Assembly (NCBI GenBank): GCA_945861625.1
Contig: CAMAVI010000010.1
Location: 1-62,760 of the forward strand
DNA: 62,760 bases
From: Candidatus Sulfopaludibacter sp. SbA3
GTDB taxonomy: Bacteria; Acidobacteriota; Terriglobia; Bryobacterales; Bryobacteraceae
Direction: 5' to 3'
Positions 20,729 through 29,922 of the stretch are shown here, in pieces. A program made the position numbers and the translations under genes. The notes below the pieces were generated by a model. That model was given only the letters and a program-made list of their open reading frames with translations, was not told the origin of the DNA and searched no databases. Each line of letters starts with the position of its first letter. Position 1 is the first letter of the stretch.

Positions 20729-21448
20729 ATGGCAGATAAGAGCGTTCTGGTATTCAGCGCGCACGCCGCGGACTTCGTCTGGAGGGCCGGCGGCGCCATC
20801 GCCCTGTGCGCTTCGCGCGGCTATCGCGTGCGCATTTTGTGTTTGTCATTCGGTGAGCGAGGCGAAAGCCAGGGCGCCTGGAAGCAGCCCGGCATGACCA
20901 TCGAAAAAGTGAAGGAGATCCGCCGCGCCGAATCCACGCGCGCCGCGGAGATCCTGGGCGCCGAAATCCGCTTCTTCGATTCGGGCGACTACCCGATCGT
21001 CACCGGCCCCGAGACCATCCAGGCCATCGTCGAAGAGTACCGCGCCTTGCAGCCCGAGTTCGTGCTCTCGCACTCCTTCAAAGATCCCTACAATCCGGAT
21101 CACGAGACCGCCAACCGCGTGTCGCTCGAAACGCGAGTGTACTCGCAGGCTCTCGGGTATCCCGCTGCGGGCAAGCCGTTGAACGCCCCACCTGTGTTCC
21201 TCTTCGAGCCGCATCAGCCCGAGCAGTGCGAGTTCAAGCCGCAGGTGCTGCTTGATGTGACTCCTGTGTGGGAAATCAAACATAAGTCCATGGAATCCAT
21301 GGAAGCGCAGGGGCATTTGTGGCAGTACTACACGGACCTAGGCAAACGCCGAGGCACGCAGGCTGTGCGCAACGGCGGCTCGAAGAACATCCAGTACGCC
21401 GAGGCCTTCCAGCGCGTCTATCCGCAAGTGACGTCTGAGCTATCTTAG
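20729..21448 (+). CDS. galB: PIG-L family 4-oxalomesaconate hydratase-like enzyme
   Basis: A 239-residue LmbE/PIG-L fold protein. The N-terminus, VLVFSAHAADFVWRAGGAIAL, differs from the AHPDD motif of deacetylases in the way I recall for GalB, the zinc-dependent 4-oxalomesaconate hydratase of gallate breakdown. SFGERGESQGAW, RRAESTRAAEILGA and the HSFKDPYNPDHETAN metal-site segment are present. The next genes encode the aldolase and dioxygenase of the same pathway, which strongly supports this role. It starts 8 bases after the DUF6282 stop. Symbol assigned by family plus context. Confidence 0.82.
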   Translation: MADKSVLVFSAHAADFVWRAGGAIALCASRGYRVRILCLSFGERGESQGAWKQPGMTIEKVKEIRRAESTRAAEILGAEIRFFDSGDYPIVTGPETIQAIVEEYRALQPEFVLSHSFKDPYNPDHETANRVSLETRVYSQALGYPAAGKPLNAPPVFLFEPHQPEQCEFKPQVLLDVTPVWEIKHKSMESMEAQGHLWQYYTDLGKRRGTQAVRNGGSKNIQYAEAFQRVYPQVTSELS

Positions 21449-21456
21449 ATGATGGC

Positions 21457-22149
21457 ATGAGCCACAAGATCGTACGCAATTGTCCCCGCCCGGCACCTGA
21501 CGTCGTGCATGGTCTCGGCGAGTTGGGCGTAGCGACCGTGCATGAAGCACAGGGCCGTACCGGCCTGATGAAGCCTCACGTGCGCCCCGTTTATGCTTCG
21601 GCGCGTGCCGCGGGCACGGCCGTTACTATTTCCTCGCAGCCCGGCGACAACCTGATGCTTCATGCGGCGATGGAGGTCTGCCGGCCCGGCGATATTCTTG
21701 TGGTGACAACCACGTCGGAATCGACTGACGGCATGTTCGGCGAACTGCTGGCCGTTTCCTGTGTCGCGCATGGCGTCGTCGGACTTATTACGGACGCCGG
21801 TGTGCGCGATTCCGCCGAACTTACGGCCATGGATTTTCCCGTTTGGGCCCGGGCGGTTTCCGCGCAAGGGACAGTAAAGTCCACACCAGGTTCGGTCAAC
21901 ATCCCTGTCGTATGCGCCGGAGCGCTCGTGAATCCGGGGGACGTGATCGTGGCCGATGCCGACGGAGTGGTGGTGGTTCCGCGCGAGCGCGCGAAGGCGG
22001 TGCTCGAAGCGGGCCGCGACCGCGTCGTCAAGGAGGACAAGACCCGCGATCGCCTGCGCAACGGTGAACTGGGCTTGGATTTCTACGGGCTCCGCGAGAA
22101 ACTGATGCAGATGGGCGTCGAATTTATAGACGCCGAAAAAGGCAAATAG
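21457..22149 (+). CDS. ligK: 4-carboxy-4-hydroxy-2-oxoadipate aldolase/oxaloacetate decarboxylase
   Basis: A 230-residue RraA-fold class II aldolase of the LigK/GalC group. It would split 4-carboxy-4-hydroxy-2-oxoadipate into pyruvate and oxaloacetate. The signature stretch GELLAVSCVAHGVVGLITDAGVRD holds the Arg and Asp used for substrate and metal binding, preceded by SSQPGDNLMLHAAMEVCRPGDILVV. NPGDVIVADADGVVVVPRERA is the typical C-terminal part. It is separated from galB by 8 bases and from the dioxygenase gene by 1 base. The same fold includes RNase E inhibitors, but the active-site residues and context favour the aldolase. Confidence 0.88.
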   Translation: MSHKIVRNCPRPAPDVVHGLGELGVATVHEAQGRTGLMKPHVRPVYASARAAGTAVTISSQPGDNLMLHAAMEVCRPGDILVVTTTSESTDGMFGELLAVSCVAHGVVGLITDAGVRDSAELTAMDFPVWARAVSAQGTVKSTPGSVNIPVVCAGALVNPGDVIVADADGVVVVPRERAKAVLEAGRDRVVKEDKTRDRLRNGELGLDFYGLREKLMQMGVEFIDAEKGK

Positions 22150-22150
22150 T

Positions 22151-23314
22151 ATGGGTGAAATCGTCTTCGCGGCCGCCACCGTGCATGCGCCGCAACTGTT
22201 CGTTTATCCGCCGAGTGAAGATCCCAAGCAGCTCGACGCCGATATCGCCGCGATGCGCCAGATCGGCAAGACGCTGGAAGAAACCAGGCCGGACCTGGTC
22301 ATCGTCATCGGTAGCGATCACCTGGAAACATTTTTCCTGCACGCGGTGCCGTCTTTCGCAATCGTCGGCGGCCTGCATTCCAAAGCCGCCTTTGCGCGGC
22401 GGAATTACTCGCTGCCGATTCATCCCTTCGCCGAGGAACTCATCGAGAAGCTGATTGTCGAAGAAGGCTTCGACATGACCTACTCGCAGGACGCCGAACT
22501 CGGCCACGCATTCGCCGCCGTGTATGAGTGGGTGATCGAAGGCCGGCCGGTTCCAGTGATTCCTTTGTTCGTGAACGTGTATCTGCCGCCTCTGCCCACC
22601 GCGCGCCGCTGCGCGCAACTCGGCACGGCGATCCGCCGGCTGGTGGAGAAAACCGCGCTGCGCGTGGCCGTGGTAGCCAGCGGCGGGATGTCGCACTATC
22701 CCGGCGCATGGAAGTATCCGCAACCCGACTTTGATTTCGACTGGTGGGCCATCGCCCACATGGAGCGCGGTAACCACGATGCGCTACTCGGCCTGAACAA
22801 CTCCCAGCTCGACGAAGTCGGCAACACGGAGATGCTGCCCTGGATGATCCTGTTCGGCATGGTCGGCAAGCAGCCCGGTGAACTCATCACGTATCAGCCC
22901 ACCTGGCATCACGGGCACGCGGTCATGCGCTTCCTGCCGGATTTCAAGAAGCCGCCCACCACGCCGGAGCCCGTGCCAACCTGGACCTTCGGCCAGAAAG
23001 CCGGCTTCGAATTCTATAAGCATCCCGATCCACGCGACTATCCGCTCAACAAAGTCCTCTTCGACCTGCGCTTCAGCGGCGATCTGCGGCGCAAGCTATT
23101 CGCGGATACGCCCGCGCTCGCGGCCGAATATGGTTTGAACGAAAAGCAGGCTGCCGCGCTCGAAACAGTGAAGGACGAAAGCATCGACGCGGTGCGCTCT
23201 CTCAAACCGCATCCGCTGGTGGACGCGGGCGCGCATCCGTTGGGCATGTGGATGTCGCTCATTGTGGTGCAAGCCGAACAGCGCCGTATGCGCGCCGAGG
23301 CCAGCAAAACATGA
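22151..23314 (+). CDS. galA: Gallate-type extradiol dioxygenase, LigB-LigA fusion
   Basis: A 387-residue class III extradiol dioxygenase. Residues 1-280 are LigB-like: H12 (TVHAPQ) and H57 (GSDHLE) with E227 (NTEMLPW) form the expected Fe(II) triad, and H182 in GGMSHYPG is the catalytic base. Residues 295-375 resemble the LigA (protocatechuate 4,5-dioxygenase alpha) subunit: YPLNKVLFDLR, EYGLNEKQAAAL, HPLVDAGAHPLGMWM. Such beta-alpha fusion is the architecture of gallate dioxygenases (GalA, DesB). Neighbouring hydratase and aldolase genes fit gallate as substrate, though a methylated or substituted gallate cannot be excluded. Its stop overlaps the next ATG by 4 bases. Confidence 0.85.
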   Translation: MGEIVFAAATVHAPQLFVYPPSEDPKQLDADIAAMRQIGKTLEETRPDLVIVIGSDHLETFFLHAVPSFAIVGGLHSKAAFARRNYSLPIHPFAEELIEKLIVEEGFDMTYSQDAELGHAFAAVYEWVIEGRPVPVIPLFVNVYLPPLPTARRCAQLGTAIRRLVEKTALRVAVVASGGMSHYPGAWKYPQPDFDFDWWAIAHMERGNHDALLGLNNSQLDEVGNTEMLPWMILFGMVGKQPGELITYQPTWHHGHAVMRFLPDFKKPPTTPEPVPTWTFGQKAGFEFYKHPDPRDYPLNKVLFDLRFSGDLRRKLFADTPALAAEYGLNEKQAAALETVKDESIDAVRSLKPHPLVDAGAHPLGMWMSLIVVQAEQRRMRAEASKT

Positions 23315-24060
23315 GCGCCCGCTTAGAGGGCCGCGTCGCCGTCGTCACCGGCGCGGCTGTTGGTCTTGGCAAAGCCGCCGCCCTCCGTCTAGCGAAAGAA
23401 GGCGCCAGGATCGAGATCCTTGATATCAAGGACGCCTCTGAGACAATCCAGGAAATACAGGCCGCAGGCGGGGAAGCGCGCTTCTTTGTCTGCGATTGCA
23501 CGGACGAAGCGCAAGTCGATCGCGCCGTGAAGGAGATCGAAGCGCGCCACGGACGCATCGACATCTTGGTCAACAACGCCGGCATCCTGACCGCGCGCAA
23601 GCCCTGGCACACTCTTTCTAAAGAAGAAGTGAACCGCTACGTCCAGGTCAACTACATCGGCTACTTTGTAGTCACCAAGGCCTTCTATCCTCTGATCAAG
23701 AAAAGCTCGACGCCGCGCGTCATCATGGTCGCCTCGCGCACGTATTTCCTCGCCAATCCCGGACAGATGGCCTATGTCGGCAGCAAGGGCGCGGTCATGG
23801 GCATGACCCGCGTGCTGGCCAAGGAACTCGGCGAGGAAGGCATTCCCGTCAATGCAGTGATGCCCGGGATGGTGGCGACGCCCGGTACCCAGGAGCACTC
23901 CCAGGAAGAGGCCTTCAATCGCGTGATGGGGAATCAGGCCATCAAGAAGCGCGTTACGCCGGAACACCTCGCGGCGCTCATCGCATTTCTGGCCAGCGAC
24001 GACGCCGAGATGATCACCGGCCAGATGATTCTCTGCGACGGCGGCGGATACCTGCACTAA
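23311..24060 (+). CDS. SDR-family oxidoreductase
   Basis: A 249-residue classical short-chain dehydrogenase. It has the cofactor motif TGAAVGLGKAAAL, LVNNAGI, a substrate-region VASRTYF where the catalytic Ser is expected, and YVGSK for the catalytic Tyr/Lys. Asp in EILDIKD after strand 2 suggests NAD rather than NADP. The ATG overlaps the dioxygenase stop (ATGA), and the next gene starts right after its stop. Within the operon it may oxidise an upstream alcohol or ring substituent before ring cleavage, or reduce a product; no family member in the standard gallate route matches, so the role is open. Confidence 0.8.
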   Translation: MSARLEGRVAVVTGAAVGLGKAAALRLAKEGARIEILDIKDASETIQEIQAAGGEARFFVCDCTDEAQVDRAVKEIEARHGRIDILVNNAGILTARKPWHTLSKEEVNRYVQVNYIGYFVVTKAFYPLIKKSSTPRVIMVASRTYFLANPGQMAYVGSKGAVMGMTRVLAKELGEEGIPVNAVMPGMVATPGTQEHSQEEAFNRVMGNQAIKKRVTPEHLAALIAFLASDDAEMITGQMILCDGGGYLH

Positions 24061-25464
24061 ATGCCGGCGGCCGCGCAGAACCGCAAGTGGGTTTGGCTGG
24101 GCGTGGCGGCCTTTGTGGGCATCGCCATCGCAATGCTCCCGGACGTAGAGGGGTTAACCCATGCAGCCCAATTGGTTCTAGCCATCACCGTGTTCAGCGC
24201 CATCTTGTGGGCGTCTGAGATCATCAACAACGGCATCGTGTCTGTCCTAATGATGGGCCTGCTGATCACCGCGGGCGTGCGCCCTCCCCTGGCGCTGAGC
24301 GGATTCGGCGGCCCGCCGTTCTGGGCCCTGGTGACCGTCCTCTTTTATGGCTTCGCGATGAAGAAGACCGGGTTGGCGGAGCGTCTTTCCTACTACATTC
24401 TGTCTTTGTTTCCCGGAACGTATTCAGGCATCCTCGTCGCGTTCTTTGTCATCGGATTCGTGCTGGCGCTGGGGATCCCTTCGATCACCGTGCGCACGGC
24501 CATTATGCTGCCGATCGCTTGGGCTCTGGTACAGTCGCTGGGTCTGCCCAATCATAGCCGCGGTTCGGCGCTGATCGTCTTGACGACGGTCGAGATGGCC
24601 ATCATCCCCGGCTTGGCATTCTTGTACGGATCGCTTGATGGTCCGGTCGTGATCGCGTCGTTTGCGGCCAAACAGTTGCCGCTGGCGTGGCTTAGCTATG
24701 CGCAAGTGGTGGCCTTCCCAACTCTGCTGCTGTGCGCTCTGATTCTTACCGTTAATCAGTTCCTGCTCCGTCCGGAAGCGCCTTTACACGCATCGCCCGA
24801 TTTCGCGCGGCAGCGCCTCAGCAAACTAGGACCCCTGCAAGCGCCGGAATGGATCACCGGCGTTGTCGTGCTGGTCTCGATTGTCTTCTGGGCCACCGAT
24901 CGCTATCATGGCCTGCCTGCTTTCGTGATTGGCACCCTCGCGATGGCCGTGTTTGCGTTCGCCGGCATTTTGCGCGATGAGGACCTGAGTACGGCGATCT
25001 CCTGGTCGCTGCTGCTGTATTTAGGCGGCGTCTTTGGACTTGCCAACGTGATTCAGGACGTCAAAGTGACCGACTGGGTGGCCGGCCTGTTTGTGCCCAT
25101 TGCGCGCCAGCTCACGTCGAATCCGGTTCTGTTGATGATCGTGCTGTCTCTCGCGATGTTCCTGCTGCGGTTCCTGGACCCCTCCAGCTTCATTGCCATC
25201 GCAGTGCTGTTTCTTTCCATTGTCGACGTCACCAATGCGGCTGGTATTCCGCCGTTGGTCTTGATGGCGCCGCTACTGATCGCATCGGTTCCGTTCTGGA
25301 TGTCTTACCAGAATTTCTGGATTGCCATGGGCGAAGGCCTGACGTCGAATCTGGCGTTCACGCCCAGCCAGCGCTTGCGCCTGGCCAACGGCTACGCGGT
25401 GCTGGTGCTGGTTACTACCGCGGTTGCCGTCGTGTACTGGAAATGGATCGGGGTGCTGCGCTAG
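24061..25464 (+). CDS. SLC13/DASS-family anion transporter
   Basis: A 467-residue membrane protein with about 11-12 helices, of the divalent-anion:sodium symporter family. Features include GILVAFFVIGFVLALGIPSITVRTAIMLPIAWAL and, in the second half, MFLLRFLDPSSFIAIAVLFLSIVDVTNAAGIPPLVL, matching the paired inverted-repeat hairpin regions with SxT-like clamps. It is the last gene of the operon, with no gap after the SDR gene, so it likely imports the aromatic acid or a di-/tricarboxylate intermediate. Transporters of other types serve gallate in pseudomonads, so this would be a non-orthologous choice. Confidence 0.82.
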   Translation: MPAAAQNRKWVWLGVAAFVGIAIAMLPDVEGLTHAAQLVLAITVFSAILWASEIINNGIVSVLMMGLLITAGVRPPLALSGFGGPPFWALVTVLFYGFAMKKTGLAERLSYYILSLFPGTYSGILVAFFVIGFVLALGIPSITVRTAIMLPIAWALVQSLGLPNHSRGSALIVLTTVEMAIIPGLAFLYGSLDGPVVIASFAAKQLPLAWLSYAQVVAFPTLLLCALILTVNQFLLRPEAPLHASPDFARQRLSKLGPLQAPEWITGVVVLVSIVFWATDRYHGLPAFVIGTLAMAVFAFAGILRDEDLSTAISWSLLLYLGGVFGLANVIQDVKVTDWVAGLFVPIARQLTSNPVLLMIVLSLAMFLLRFLDPSSFIAIAVLFLSIVDVTNAAGIPPLVLMAPLLIASVPFWMSYQNFWIAMGEGLTSNLAFTPSQRLRLANGYAVLVLVTTAVAVVYWKWIGVLR

Positions 25465-25570
25465 CACGCACTGCTAGAAAACAGAAACCTGGAAATGTTT
25501 GAGAAAAAAGAGCGGCCCAAACCCCTATAGATATGCTATGCTCTTGCAATTGCATCAATAGGAAGACACC

Positions 25571-25768
25571 ATGCAATCATTCGTCTGGTTTGGTCTGGTA
25601 GTAACGACGGGTATCTGTGCAGCTGGGGCTACCCGTATTATCCGGGGTGCCCGCGCGGAGATGAGAACTCGCCGACGCACGGAAAAGCTGAATCGCTGGG
25701 TGCGCGAGGAAAACGCCGCGAAATACCGGGTCAGTCCGCGCGCGTCGCAGCGCCTGTATTCGTCTTAG
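25571..25768 (+). CDS. Small single-pass membrane protein
   Basis: A 65-residue protein with one N-terminal membrane segment (FVWFGLVVTTGICAAGATRII) followed by a basic cytoplasmic tail rich in Arg and Lys (EMRTRRRTEKLNRWVREEN). A ribosome-binding sequence (AGGAAG) precedes the ATG by about 5 bases. Its stop overlaps the stop of the convergent dienelactone hydrolase gene. I recognise no family. Existence is plausible rather than proven. Confidence 0.45.
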   Translation: MQSFVWFGLVVTTGICAAGATRIIRGARAEMRTRRRTEKLNRWVREENAAKYRVSPRASQRLYSS

Positions 25769-26493
25769 CTCGTCTTTGTGTGACTGGCGAGATAGGCCAG
25801 CGTCAGCGGCCATGCCTGGCTCGCGGCGTTGGAGTTGTAGCTGCCCCGCTGATCGCAAAAGAAACCATGATCGGCGTCGGAGAATTCCACGCTGGCAAAA
25901 GGCTTGTTGGCCGCCCGCATGCGGTCCGTCACCATCCTGACGTGTTCCGGCTTGATGAAGCCGTCCAGACCGCCCCAGAAAAACAGCATCGGAGCGTGGA
26001 CTTCCTTCAGCCACTCCAACAGGCCAGGATTGAATGGACTCGGCGCAATGCCTCCGCCGTAGTAGGAAATGCCGCACGCCAGAGGAACCGTCATCGCCGC
26101 CAGCGCCGCCGTGCGGCCGCCCATACAGTAGCCTACGGCGCCGGTTGGAATCTTCTTGCCGTCGCTCGCTCCTTGCAGCCAATCGAAGGCCGCGCGAATG
26201 TCAGCGGCTAGGTTGGTATCGTTCATCTGCTGCATGTGGCCGAAGCCGGGAGCCATGTCCGTGTAGCCGCTCTCGAATCCCGCGCCCGTGCGGTGGAACA
26301 ACTCCGGTGCAATGGCGAGATAGCCTTCACGCGCGAATCTTTCAGTGATGTCGCGGATATGCGGATTGATCCCGAAGATTTCCTGGAACACGATGAGCCC
26401 CGCGCGCGGAGTTCCTTCCGGGCGTGCCACGTAGGCGCGCATCGAGCTGCCGTCGTCGACAGGAACAGTGACAAATTCGGTACGAATGGCCAT
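25765..26493 (-). CDS. Dienelactone hydrolase family protein
   Basis: A 242-residue alpha/beta hydrolase of the DLH family. The nucleophile is Cys in GYCMGG, and the Asp and His of the triad fit WGGLDGFIKPEH and SDADHGFF. The N-terminal Glu-containing IVFQEIFGIN segment, which shields the cysteine in DLH, is present. Family members hydrolyse dienelactones in chloroaromatic degradation, but many broad carboxymethylenebutenolidase-like proteins exist. It lies next to, but convergent with, the aromatic operon side and 11 bases after the glycine acetyltransferase stop side; a functional tie to gallate breakdown is only possible. Confidence 0.85.
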   Translation of the reverse strand: MAIRTEFVTVPVDDGSSMRAYVARPEGTPRAGLIVFQEIFGINPHIRDITERFAREGYLAIAPELFHRTGAGFESGYTDMAPGFGHMQQMNDTNLAADIRAAFDWLQGASDGKKIPTGAVGYCMGGRTAALAAMTVPLACGISYYGGGIAPSPFNPGLLEWLKEVHAPMLFFWGGLDGFIKPEHVRMVTDRMRAANKPFASVEFSDADHGFFCDQRGSYNSNAASQAWPLTLAYLASHTKTS

Positions 26494-26504
26494 AGAAGTT
26501 GAGT

Positions 26505-27686
26505 TTACCGAACGTTTGCATCGGCCTGCTGGAACATCTCCGCGGCCCAGCCAAGCTGGTCGATGGTATGCGCGGCGGAGACCTGCGTACGGATGCGCGC
26601 CTGGCCCATGGGCACCACCGGGTACGAGAATCCAATGACGTAGATGCCGCGCTCCAGTAAGTAGTCGGCCATGCGCGCGGCCTTGGCGGCGTCTCCGATC
26701 ATTACCGGAACGATAGGGTGCTCGCCGGGTAGAATCTGCAAGCCTAGCTCCGTCATTTTTTGGCGGAAGAACGCCGTGTTGGCGCGCAGCCGCCGCGGCA
26801 GTTCGTTGGACGACTTGAGGATTCGCAGGGCCTCCATGGTTGCAGCCACAATCGATGGCGCGACGGAATTGGAAAATAAATACGGCCGCGAGCGTTGGCG
26901 CAGCAGATCGATGATGGGCTTGGCTGCACTGATGTAGCCGCCGCTGGCGCCGCCCAAGGCTTTGCCCAGTGTCCCGGTGAAAATATCGACGCGGCCCATG
27001 ACTCCGTTGTGCTCGTGCGTGCCGCGCCCGTTTTCTCCGACGAAACCCACGGCATGCGAGTCGTCCACCATCACCAGGGCGTTGTATTTGTCCGCAAGAT
27101 CGCAGATATCGCGCAGCGGAGCGATGTAGCCGTCCATGGAGAATACGCCGTCGGTCGCGATCATGCGGAAGCGGGCGCCTTTCGCGGCATTCAGTTGCGC
27201 CTCCAGATCCGCCATGTCGCGATTCCTATAGCGGAAACGCTGGGCTTTCGACAGCCTGATCCCATCGATGATCGAGGCATGATTCAGCTCATCGGATATC
27301 ACGGCATCTTCCGCGCCGAGCAGAGTTTCGAACAGTCCTCCATTGGCGTCGAAGCACGAGGAATACAGAATCGTATCTTCCGAGCCCAGAAAGCTGCTGA
27401 TTTCGTATTCGAGCTCCTTATGCTGTTCCTGCGTCCCGCAGATGAAGCGGACTGACGCCATGCCATATCCCCAGCGGTCCAGGGAATCGCGCGCGGCGGC
27501 GATTACGCGCGGATCGTCGGCCAGCCCCAGATAATTGTTCGCGCACAGCACCAGAACCTCGCGGCCGCCCTGCAACTGCGCCCGCGGCCTTTGCGGGGAA
27601 TGCAAGACCCGCTCCGGCTTCCACAGTCCCGCCTTGCGGATTTCGTCAAGCTGCGATTCGACAAACGAGGAGTAACCGCCCAGCAT
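26505..27686 (-). CDS. kbl: Glycine C-acetyltransferase (2-amino-3-ketobutyrate CoA ligase)
   Basis: Kbl converts 2-amino-3-oxobutanoate and CoA to glycine and acetyl-CoA. It belongs to the alpha-oxoamine synthases: [12 protein letters not shown], the [21 protein letters not shown] stretch, [16 protein letters not shown] with the PLP Asp/His, and [15 protein letters not shown] with the Schiff-base Lys. An ATG two bases after the tdh stop gives MLGGYSSF and is preferred over a TTG inside tdh; GGGAGGAG inside the end of tdh can serve as its ribosome site. The tdh-kbl order matches the known threonine degradation operon. Confidence 0.92.
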   Translation of the reverse strand: MLGGYSSFVESQLDEIRKAGLWKPERVLHSPQRPRAQLQGGREVLVLCANNYLGLADDPRVIAAARDSLDRWGYGMASVRFICGTQEQHKELEYEISSFLGSEDTILYSSCFDANGGLFETLLGAEDAVISDELNHASIIDGIRLSKAQRFRYRNRDMADLEAQLNAAKGARFRMIATDGVFSMDGYIAPLRDICDLADKYNALVMVDDSHAVGFVGENGRGTHEHNGVMGRVDIFTGTLGKALGGASGGYISAAKPIIDLLRQRSRPYLFSNSVAPSIVAATMEALRILKSSNELPRRLRANTAFFRQKMTELGLQILPGEHPIVPVMIGDAAKAARMADYLLERGIYVIGFSYPVVPMGQARIRTQVSAAHTIDQLGWAAEMFQQADANVR

Positions 27687-27688
27687 CG

Positions 27689-28723
27689 CTAGATCAACTC
27701 CTCCCAATTCAGAATGACCTTGCCGCTTTGCGCGGAGCGCATCACGCGGAAGCCTTCTTCAAAATCCTTGTAGGAATAGCGGTGCGTGATCACCGGCCGG
27801 ATGTCAAGGCCTGATTGCAGTAATACGGTCATCTTGTACCAGCTCTCATACATCTCGCGGCCATAGATGCCGGTGACGGTCAGCATGTTGAAGATCACCT
27901 CGCGCCAGTTGATCGCGATTTCCCCGAACGGAATGCCCAGCATCGCGATCTTGCCGCCGTGGCTCATGTTGTGGAGCATGTCGCGGAATGCGCCGGCGTT
28001 GCCCGACATCTCCATGCCCACGTCAAAGCCCTCGTGCATGCCCAGTTGTTTTTGCGCGTCTTCCAGAGTCATCTGTTTCGGATTGAGCGCCAGATCAACC
28101 CCCACCTTTCTGGCCAGGTCCAGGCGGTATTCGTTGACGTCCGTGATCACGATGTGGCGGGCGCCCGCGTGCCGGGCCACGGCCGCCGCCATGATGCCGA
28201 TGGGCCCCGCGCCGGTGATGAGCACGTCTTCGCCCAGCACTTCGAATTTAAGCGCTGTATGCACGGCGTTGCCGAACGGATCGAAAATCGCCGCGGCGTC
28301 GCGATCGACTCTGGGATCGTGCCGCCACACATTGGTCATGGGCAGCGATATGAACTCGGCGAAGCATCCCGCGCGGTTCACGCCCACGCCGGAGGTATGC
28401 GCGCACAGGTGCCGTTTCCCGGCCATGCAGTTGCGGCAGCGTCCGCAGACAACGTGTCCTTCCCCGGAAACCAGTTCCCCCGGATGAAAGTCGATGACGT
28501 TGGAGCCGACTTCGACGATCTCGCCCACGAACTCGTGACCGATCGCCATGGGCACATGGATGGTCTGCCGCGCCCATTCATCCCAGTCGTAGATGTGAAC
28601 GTCGGTGCCGCAAATGCCCGTGCGGAGGACGCGAATCAGAACATCGTTAATGCCGATGACCGGTTCCGCGATGTCTTGAATGGACAGTCCCGGTCCAGCC
28701 TGCGCTTTTACAAGAGCCTTCAC
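27689..28723 (-). CDS. tdh: L-threonine 3-dehydrogenase
   Basis: A zinc-dependent medium-chain dehydrogenase that oxidises L-threonine to 2-amino-3-oxobutanoate with NAD. Seen: catalytic zinc residues in [15 protein letters not shown] and [14 protein letters not shown], the structural zinc cysteines in [15 protein letters not shown], the DPFGNAVH segment typical of Tdh, and the Rossmann motif GAGPIG. At 344 residues it has the usual length. The unstable ketoacid product would be passed to Kbl, encoded immediately downstream. Confidence 0.95.
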   Translation of the reverse strand: MKALVKAQAGPGLSIQDIAEPVIGINDVLIRVLRTGICGTDVHIYDWDEWARQTIHVPMAIGHEFVGEIVEVGSNVIDFHPGELVSGEGHVVCGRCRNCMAGKRHLCAHTSGVGVNRAGCFAEFISLPMTNVWRHDPRVDRDAAAIFDPFGNAVHTALKFEVLGEDVLITGAGPIGIMAAAVARHAGARHIVITDVNEYRLDLARKVGVDLALNPKQMTLEDAQKQLGMHEGFDVGMEMSGNAGAFRDMLHNMSHGGKIAMLGIPFGEIAINWREVIFNMLTVTGIYGREMYESWYKMTVLLQSGLDIRPVITHRYSYKDFEEGFRVMRSAQSGKVILNWEELI

Positions 28724-28781
28724 GAGGCCTCCCTACCCGGACTGTAGCATGCCAAGCCGCTAAAAGAGACAGGATATCAAC

Positions 28782-29024
28782 CTAAGCCGAATGCGCGCGC
28801 GCCTTGTGGTCCTCGAGCCGCGTAACAATCTTCGCTTGTCGTTTTCTGCTCAGCAATAGCATCTCGTCGCGTTCCGAATCAGGAGTGCTCGAAGCGGCTG
28901 CCAGCATCATTCCATATCTCTGCTGGATGGAGGCAGTCGCCTCGACTTCGCACATTAGAGAATGTTCTCGAAGAAGCGAATCACATATGGGGCAGCGCAT
29001 AGAGGGATCTTTATTGTCGCTCAT
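28782..29024 (-). CDS. Small CxxC hypothetical protein
   Basis: An 80-residue frame starting MSDNKDPS with a zinc-finger-like RCPICDSLL and a further Cys, followed by a charged helix ending LSRKRQAKIVTRLEDHKARAHSA. The composition, a short Cys pair followed by a helix with regularly spaced Glu, Arg and His, resembles small proteins common in Acidobacteriota, but I know no function. A longer reading would overlap the CHAD gene. Start and reality are uncertain. Confidence 0.4.
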   Translation of the reverse strand: MSDNKDPSMRCPICDSLLREHSLMCEVEATASIQQRYGMMLAAASSTPDSERDEMLLLSRKRQAKIVTRLEDHKARAHSA

Positions 29025-29065
29025 CCCGCATCCACAAAGTGTCTGCCGAATGGTTGTTGTAAAAA

Positions 29066-29914
29066 TCATTTCGTTACAGAAATCGGCTGTCGCATCCAGT
29101 TCTTCCACCTCTCCTGGAGGCGCGCGGAATAGTATCTCCAATAGCGCCTAAACCGTGCTTCGCGTTCCCCGAGCAAACAGTGGACCGCCGCGGCAGCCTC
29201 GCGATCTTCCTTCAACATCGAGACGGTCGTCATGCAATCGTTAATCCCCCCAAGGTGTTCCTGCAATTCGCGCAAATCTTGCAAGCAGCGTATCATTTCA
29301 CTCCCATAAAACCTTCGAAACAGTTCGAGGGTATAGCGGAAGCGTTTTGCGTGAAGGCGAAATTCATGCCAAGACTCCAAATCGGAATTCTTCTTGGCGG
29401 TTCGACCCTTCTCGAAAAATTCATCTGTCAAGGCAGGAAGCATAGTGGAGAGATTGACTTGGACACTTTCACCCGGCACCCATTCGGCGCCTTTCTGTGC
29501 TGAGATGCGCAACAGTTTCAACCATTTCCGCTTCCGCCAACGGCACCCGTCCGTCAGGTGCTCTTGCAGGGCGCGTTCGGCATCCCGCCGCGCGGAAAGA
29601 AGCCGGGATTTCCTTTGGTTGTCGATAGCGCCGGCCTGTTGCAGTACTTCGATGGCTACGTCGCAGTTCCGGACCGCCGCGCACAGCGCCATCAGCCTCC
29701 TCAAACCCTTCCGCATCTTCCTGGCGGGTAGTGGCGCCAGCACGCCGCGGAATGTTCGCAGGCACTGCGCCAAGCGGCGAATGGAAACGCGCAGATCGTG
29801 GATCGCGTCGGCATCATGGAGTTTTCCTTCGGCGTACTGCCGCCGCGTCAGGAATTGTTCGAGCCGGGAAGAGGCGCGCAAGCGGGCGTAGCCGGAAACA
29901 CTCACTGATTTCAT
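29066..29914 (-). CDS. CHAD domain protein
   Basis: About 282 residues, nearly all CHAD domain, an all-helical domain with conserved His, Arg and Lys that binds inorganic polyphosphate. Visible are AIHDLRVSIRRLAQCLRTF near the N-terminus and WHEFRLHAKRFRYTLELFRRFYG further on, the two HxxRVxxRR/HxxRxxxKRxRY repeats. The ATG giving MKSVSVSG lies 9 bases after the Ppx/GppA stop. The arrangement with a polyphosphatase gene supports a role in polyphosphate granules. Confidence 0.88.
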   Translation of the reverse strand: MKSVSVSGYARLRASSRLEQFLTRRQYAEGKLHDADAIHDLRVSIRRLAQCLRTFRGVLAPLPARKMRKGLRRLMALCAAVRNCDVAIEVLQQAGAIDNQRKSRLLSARRDAERALQEHLTDGCRWRKRKWLKLLRISAQKGAEWVPGESVQVNLSTMLPALTDEFFEKGRTAKKNSDLESWHEFRLHAKRFRYTLELFRRFYGSEMIRCLQDLRELQEHLGGINDCMTTVSMLKEDREAAAAVHCLLGEREARFRRYWRYYSARLQERWKNWMRQPISVTK

Positions 29915-29922
29915 GGAGAGTT

